Shown: positions 57,428 to 60,012 of the stretch, piece by piece
Numbering within the stretch: position 1 is the first letter of the stretch
Layout of the letters: each line of letters opens with the position of its first letter
Notes under the pieces: generated by a model
Databases searched by the model: none
Seen by the model: only the letters and a program-made list of their open reading frames with translations
What the model was told of the DNA's origin: nothing
Made by a program: the position numbers and the translations under genes
NCBI RefSeq assembly: GCF_008638305.1
Contig: NZ_VTPZ01000017.1
Span: forward strand, 1-60,012
DNA: 60,012 nt
Source of the DNA: Pseudomonas profundi
GTDB lineage: Bacteria > Pseudomonadota > Gammaproteobacteria > Pseudomonadales > Pseudomonadaceae
Direction: 5' to 3'

Positions 57428-58390
57428 TTAAAGATGAATCCGTTCGATTTCATCAAGGCTGATTTCGTCTCGGCGTCGGTCGTACAGTTGTGTGGTGCGC
57501 GTTGACGCATGATTGGCCATAGCAGCAGCGTTTTCCAAGGTGCCCCCGTTCTTTAGATAAGCCGTGATTCCTGTTGCCCTAAAGGTGTGATTGCCTATCC
57601 GTGTCTGAATCCCGGCCGCCTGTGCACGTCGACGTACCATAGCGTGGGCATTGGCCTGGGGCAGCGTATGGGAGCTCAGTTGCCCGGTGCCGCGGCCGAT
57701 GGTGCGAAACAACGGCCCTTTCGGATCGTTTTCAATCCCTGTCTCTATTAGGTACGCGTGCAAATACTCCTCCAATGAGTGGTGACAGGGCATGGCATGT
57801 TGCTTTCCCCCTTTTTCCCGCAGCCGTATCCACAGCCTCCGATTTTGTGTGTAGACATCCTCGACCTTCATGCCCAGTGCCGCGCCAATACGCGCAAACG
57901 AAAACACCATCAGGGCGATCAAGGCTCGATCACGAAGGCCTGCCGGCGTGCTGACATCAATGCTGTCCAGCAGCTGTCTGGCTTCAGATGGATCGAGCAC
58001 CGGGGTTTTACCTGTGCGGGAAGTATGACGAGGCCCGCGCACCGATGAGGCTGGGTTATGGGGCACAACCTGGCCTACCACCAGCCAGTCAAACAGATGT
58101 CGGAGAGCGGCCAGCCGCTGTTTCACCGAGGGGGCGGCCAGCGTTTGCAACTGTAATTCTATCCAGGCCGACACATGCAGCGGGGCCACCGACGCAAGGC
58201 TGGATACGCCGCCCTCGGCGCACCAGGCTAGGAAGTCAGCGGTCGCACGGGCATACGCTCTCCGGGTATTAGCATTGCGGATATTAGCCGCGAAGAACTC
58301 AAGGAAGCACATGCTGGCCTGCTCGCCGGCGTGACTGACTAGCACTGGAACATTTGTCGAGAGGTTGGAAGACAGCACCAGACGGCTCAT
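57428..58390 (-). CDS. Tyrosine recombinase (phage-type integrase)
   Basis: A 320-aa site-specific recombinase. The N-terminal SAM-like core-binding domain spans about residues 28-110 (NTRRAYARATADFLAWCAEG, SVKQRLAALRHLFDWLV). The catalytic domain has Arg in FSFARIGAALGMKVEDV, the HxxR motif in HTFRATGITAYL, a later His in MANHASTRTTQLY and the nucleophile Tyr. It probably cuts and joins DNA as an island, integron-like or plasmid-resolution enzyme. It overlaps the DUF2513 gene by four bases, so the two are coupled. Confidence 0.92.
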   Translation of the reverse strand: MSRLVLSSNLSTNVPVLVSHAGEQASMCFLEFFAANIRNANTRRAYARATADFLAWCAEGGVSSLASVAPLHVSAWIELQLQTLAAPSVKQRLAALRHLFDWLVVGQVVPHNPASSVRGPRHTSRTGKTPVLDPSEARQLLDSIDVSTPAGLRDRALIALMVFSFARIGAALGMKVEDVYTQNRRLWIRLREKGGKQHAMPCHHSLEEYLHAYLIETGIENDPKGPLFRTIGRGTGQLSSHTLPQANAHAMVRRRAQAAGIQTRIGNHTFRATGITAYLKNGGTLENAAAMANHASTRTTQLYDRRRDEISLDEIERIHL

Positions 58391-58764
58391 GGCAGATCGA
58401 TCCCCAGCCTTTCCTTGATCAGCTGCTTACCAACCGACTTGCCTAACTCAAAAATCAACCCAAGACTGGCCACTCCTGCTTTCTCAGCGCCTGCTTTGGT
58501 ACGTCGCCACACCTCGCCATCCCGCACGGTATCGAGAAATTCATGACCCTTGTAGGTCAGCCGCTTGGCTTTCCACACGGCAAATACATCAGCCAAGACG
58601 GAAGCATCCTGACCTACAAGTAATCCCGCTTCATGCAGCAACAGAACATGGTAGGAAATCTCTTGATCTGTGCGGTTTTCCAGCGAGAGCGTAATACTTT
58701 CACCGGGGCTGCTCGCTTCAACGGCCAGCAATATTTCGCGCACCAAGTCTTTGTCGAGTTTCAT
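58387..58764 (-). CDS. DUF2513 protein coupled to the integrase
   Basis: A 125-aa protein with the DUF2513 pattern: MKLDKDLVREILLAVEAS, YHVLLLHEAGLLVGQDAS and RLTYKGHEFLDTVRDGEVW, a winged-helix-like fold. Its role is unknown, though relatives appear in prophages and islands. It lies right after the 58779 palindrome and shares a start-stop overlap with the integrase, so it may regulate or assist recombination. Confidence 0.85.
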   Translation of the reverse strand: MKLDKDLVREILLAVEASSPGESITLSLENRTDQEISYHVLLLHEAGLLVGQDASVLADVFAVWKAKRLTYKGHEFLDTVRDGEVWRRTKAGAEKAGVASLGLIFELGKSVGKQLIKERLGIDLP

Positions 58765-58778
58765 CTCAGGTACCCAAA

Positions 58779-58812
58779 CATATATGTGATAAAGGACATT
58801 ATCACATATATG
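58779..58812. promoter_or_regulatory. Perfect 14-bp-arm palindrome between divergent genes
   Basis: CATATATGTGATAA and its exact complement are separated by AGGACA. The site lies 15 bp upstream of the DUF2513 start and 108 bp upstream of the ribbon-helix-helix protein, and looks like an operator for a dimeric repressor. Confidence 0.8.
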
Positions 58813-58920
58813 AGCGCTGAAGCATCTTTAGATGCACGACTAGGTTTAAAGTTGAATTTTGTATTGATTCATATGTTAAATCATGAAATGATGCTTGTAG
58901 CTAACCAAAAGGAGCATCGC

Positions 58921-59535
58921 ATGAACGACATCATTTCGCTGATCGAAAATTCCAAGAAATCCAAAAAAGAGCTGGTCGCGTCCACTGTGAGAATGCCCAA
59001 AGAACTGTATTCGTTCATCGAGGGGCTGGCGGACGAAATCGGGATCTCCAAACAGGAGGTCATGCTCAAGTTGTTGGAGAAAGGGGCCGCCATTGCGAAG
59101 GAAACCCTAGATGGCGCTGAAAAAACTGAAGCCGAGCTTAAAGAACCTTCAGTCAGCGGGTTTCACGTTCTGAACACGAACAAGGGCAATAACCTTGAAG
59201 ACCATGAGTGGATGCTGGCAAATGGTGCCGCCGCCGCTTTCTACTCGCCCTGGAAATACAACATCGACCGGATCAAAAAAGATGACGTGGTGTTCTTGTA
59301 TGAGAATGGCAAAGGCATCGTCGCCTACGGTCGGGGCACCGGAAAAGTTGAGATAGGCGATCACGATGGCGATAAAGACGAAACTCATTATCAGAAGCTG
59401 CAGGGCTTCAATGTCTTGGAGCGCCCTCTGCCCGCCGCCGAGCTCAAGAAAATCCTCGAGCGCAACATTGTTTTTCTGAGAACGATGTCAGGGATGCCCG
59501 ACGGGCAGAAAGTGCTGGATCTGATTGCGGGGTAA
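58921..59535 (+). CDS. Ribbon-helix-helix plus PUA/EVE-like fusion protein
   Basis: A 204-aa protein; ATG 58921 follows AAAAGGAG. A more upstream ATG at 58810 would start inside the palindrome. Residues about 15-60 read as a ribbon-helix-helix DNA-binding unit (VASTVRMPKELYSFIEGLAD, EIGISKQEVMLKLLEKG). Residues about 80-204 look like a PUA/EVE-type domain (WMLANGAAAAFYSPWKYN, KKDDVVFLYENGKGIVAYG). EVE domains bind modified DNA bases and often serve defence systems; an assignment here is by eye only. It faces the integrase pair across the palindrome. Confidence 0.72.
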   Translation: MNDIISLIENSKKSKKELVASTVRMPKELYSFIEGLADEIGISKQEVMLKLLEKGAAIAKETLDGAEKTEAELKEPSVSGFHVLNTNKGNNLEDHEWMLANGAAAAFYSPWKYNIDRIKKDDVVFLYENGKGIVAYGRGTGKVEIGDHDGDKDETHYQKLQGFNVLERPLPAAELKKILERNIVFLRTMSGMPDGQKVLDLIAG

Positions 59536-59732
59536 TATCGAGCCATGATCAAAAAATCCCGTCCAATCAGTGGAATTTTTTGTGGGTAACACCAGGCCCG
59601 ACAGCGCGAGCTGGCACGTCGCGAGCAACATGTAAGTGTTGCGCGTGCTGGTTCGGCAGGGTGCGCAGGTCTTCGAGCCGGGCCAGGCCTGGGCCATACC
59701 GGTTTGTCGCATAACTTAGGATTATTGCGACG

Positions 59733-59978
59733 TTACACTGAGAACAAAGGTTGAACCTGCTCATTCATTTCAAGCAAACTCTGCATCACGACAGACGCTT
59801 CTTCATCGTTCGCGCCTGACAGAATGATTGCGCGCTCGCAGGCAGTAGTCCAATGGTAGCTAATCCCGTTAGATGGGTCTTCTGCAGAGTAGACTGCTAC
59901 CCGAGCGAAGATGGCGGCTGCGGCCATATACTTACATTTCACGAGGCGATTCTTTAAGGCGTACGTCGCGTATGTCAA
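59733..59978 (-). CDS. Small hypothetical protein, possibly cut by the terminal repeat
   Basis: An 81-aa frame whose first codons lie in the 41-bp terminal repeat, so the true 5' end may be lost. An internal Met (AAAAIFARVAVYSAED) could be a start. The rest (YHWTTACERAIILSGANDEE, SLLEMNEQVQ) looks like a folded helical protein. I do not recognise it. Confidence 0.45.
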   Translation of the reverse strand: MTYATYALKNRLVKCKYMAAAAIFARVAVYSAEDPSNGISYHWTTACERAIILSGANDEEASVVMQSLLEMNEQVQPLFSV

Positions 59979-60012
59979 CGACGGTTCAAATCTGACCCAC
60001 TTATCGGCGATA
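59972..60012. repeat. Right copy of 41-bp terminal inverted repeat (IS21-like end)
   Basis: Exact inverted copy of bases 1-41. The IS-like terminus TGTCAACG starts at 59973. No matching short direct repeat is visible just inside the two copies, so a simple composite transposon with target duplication is not shown. Confidence 0.6.

Noticed and set aside
58810..58920. Upstream ATG (58810) as start of the ribbon-helix-helix protein
   Set aside because: It lies within the palindrome with no ribosome site, and the added residues look unlike the domain; ATG 58921 has AAAAGGAG.
59536..59732. Possible tRNA or attachment site right of the fusion gene
   Set aside because: I could not fold a cloverleaf or find a matching repeat near the integrase.

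Overview
The window reads as one heavy-metal resistance and detoxification island of a gammaproteobacterium, most likely Pseudomonas sensu lato. The OprD porin, the DUF2790 secreted proteins, the CopR-type promoter boxes, the CzcRS/CzcCBA and Cus systems and the moderately high GC content point there. Both termini carry the same 41-base sequence in inverted orientation. It looks like an IS21-type insertion-sequence end, so the window is bounded by two copies of one mobile element or is a contig broken at that repeat.

Layout. 0-6.1 kb is mobile and decayed DNA: a frameshifted umuC, an intact IS5-family element with a CTAT target duplication, a copper P-type ATPase fragment with a nonsense codon, and a Tn3-family transposase lacking its N-terminus. 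6.1-10.1 kb is a metal cluster: a CsoR/RcnR repressor and an MFS exporter diverge, across a G/C-tract operator, from a His-rich secreted protein, a HupE-like membrane protein and an anchored periplasmic protein. A 40-aa membrane microprotein follows. 10.4-15.3 kb is a sulfide/persulfide module: two metallo-beta-lactamase-fold dioxygenase-type proteins, a TauE exporter, two YeeE/YedE proteins, a BigR/SqrR-type ArsR regulator and a membrane protein. 15.3-16.7 kb holds an IS3 remnant and a UppS-like gene frameshifted by a 7-bp tandem repeat. 16.8-24.1 kb is periplasmic copper resistance: DUF411, cytochrome c with a His-rich tail, copB and copA, then a divergent second copA-copB pair. 24.3-28.7 kb carries an SPW/VKOR membrane protein, an SDR oxidoreductase and a GH15 hydrolase. 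28.9-34.3 kb has a cytosolic Csp copper-storage protein, a response regulator, a displaced sensor kinase, small secreted proteins and IS3, IS30 and oprD remnants.

34.3-42.8 kb is a cusCBA-F copper/silver efflux operon with an OprD porin. 42.8-52.1 kb is a co-directional czcR-czcS-czcC-czcB-czcA-CDF cluster preceded by a small secreted protein. 52.2-54.9 kb holds two MerR/CDF modules with classical 19-bp-spacer promoters. 54.9-60 kb holds a small outer-membrane barrel, small hypothetical proteins, a tyrosine recombinase with a DUF2513 partner, and a ribbon-helix-helix/PUA-like fusion across a perfect palindrome.

How it works together. Copper is bound and oxidised in the periplasm (CopA/CopB, DUF411, CusF), exported through Cus, and stored in the cytosol by Csp. 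Zn/Cd/Co/Pb leave through Czc and CDF pumps. Boxes fitting CTGACA-N5-GTAAT, exact or degenerate, precede most of the copper genes and several small secreted proteins, which suggests one two-component regulon. The most novel-looking signals are two dispersed copies of a metal-promoter-linked RNA structure with an anti-Shine-Dalgarno loop (about 21.0 and 51.7 kb), the CsoR/HupE-like cluster at 6.1-9.6 kb, and the repeat-expanded UppS-like gene.
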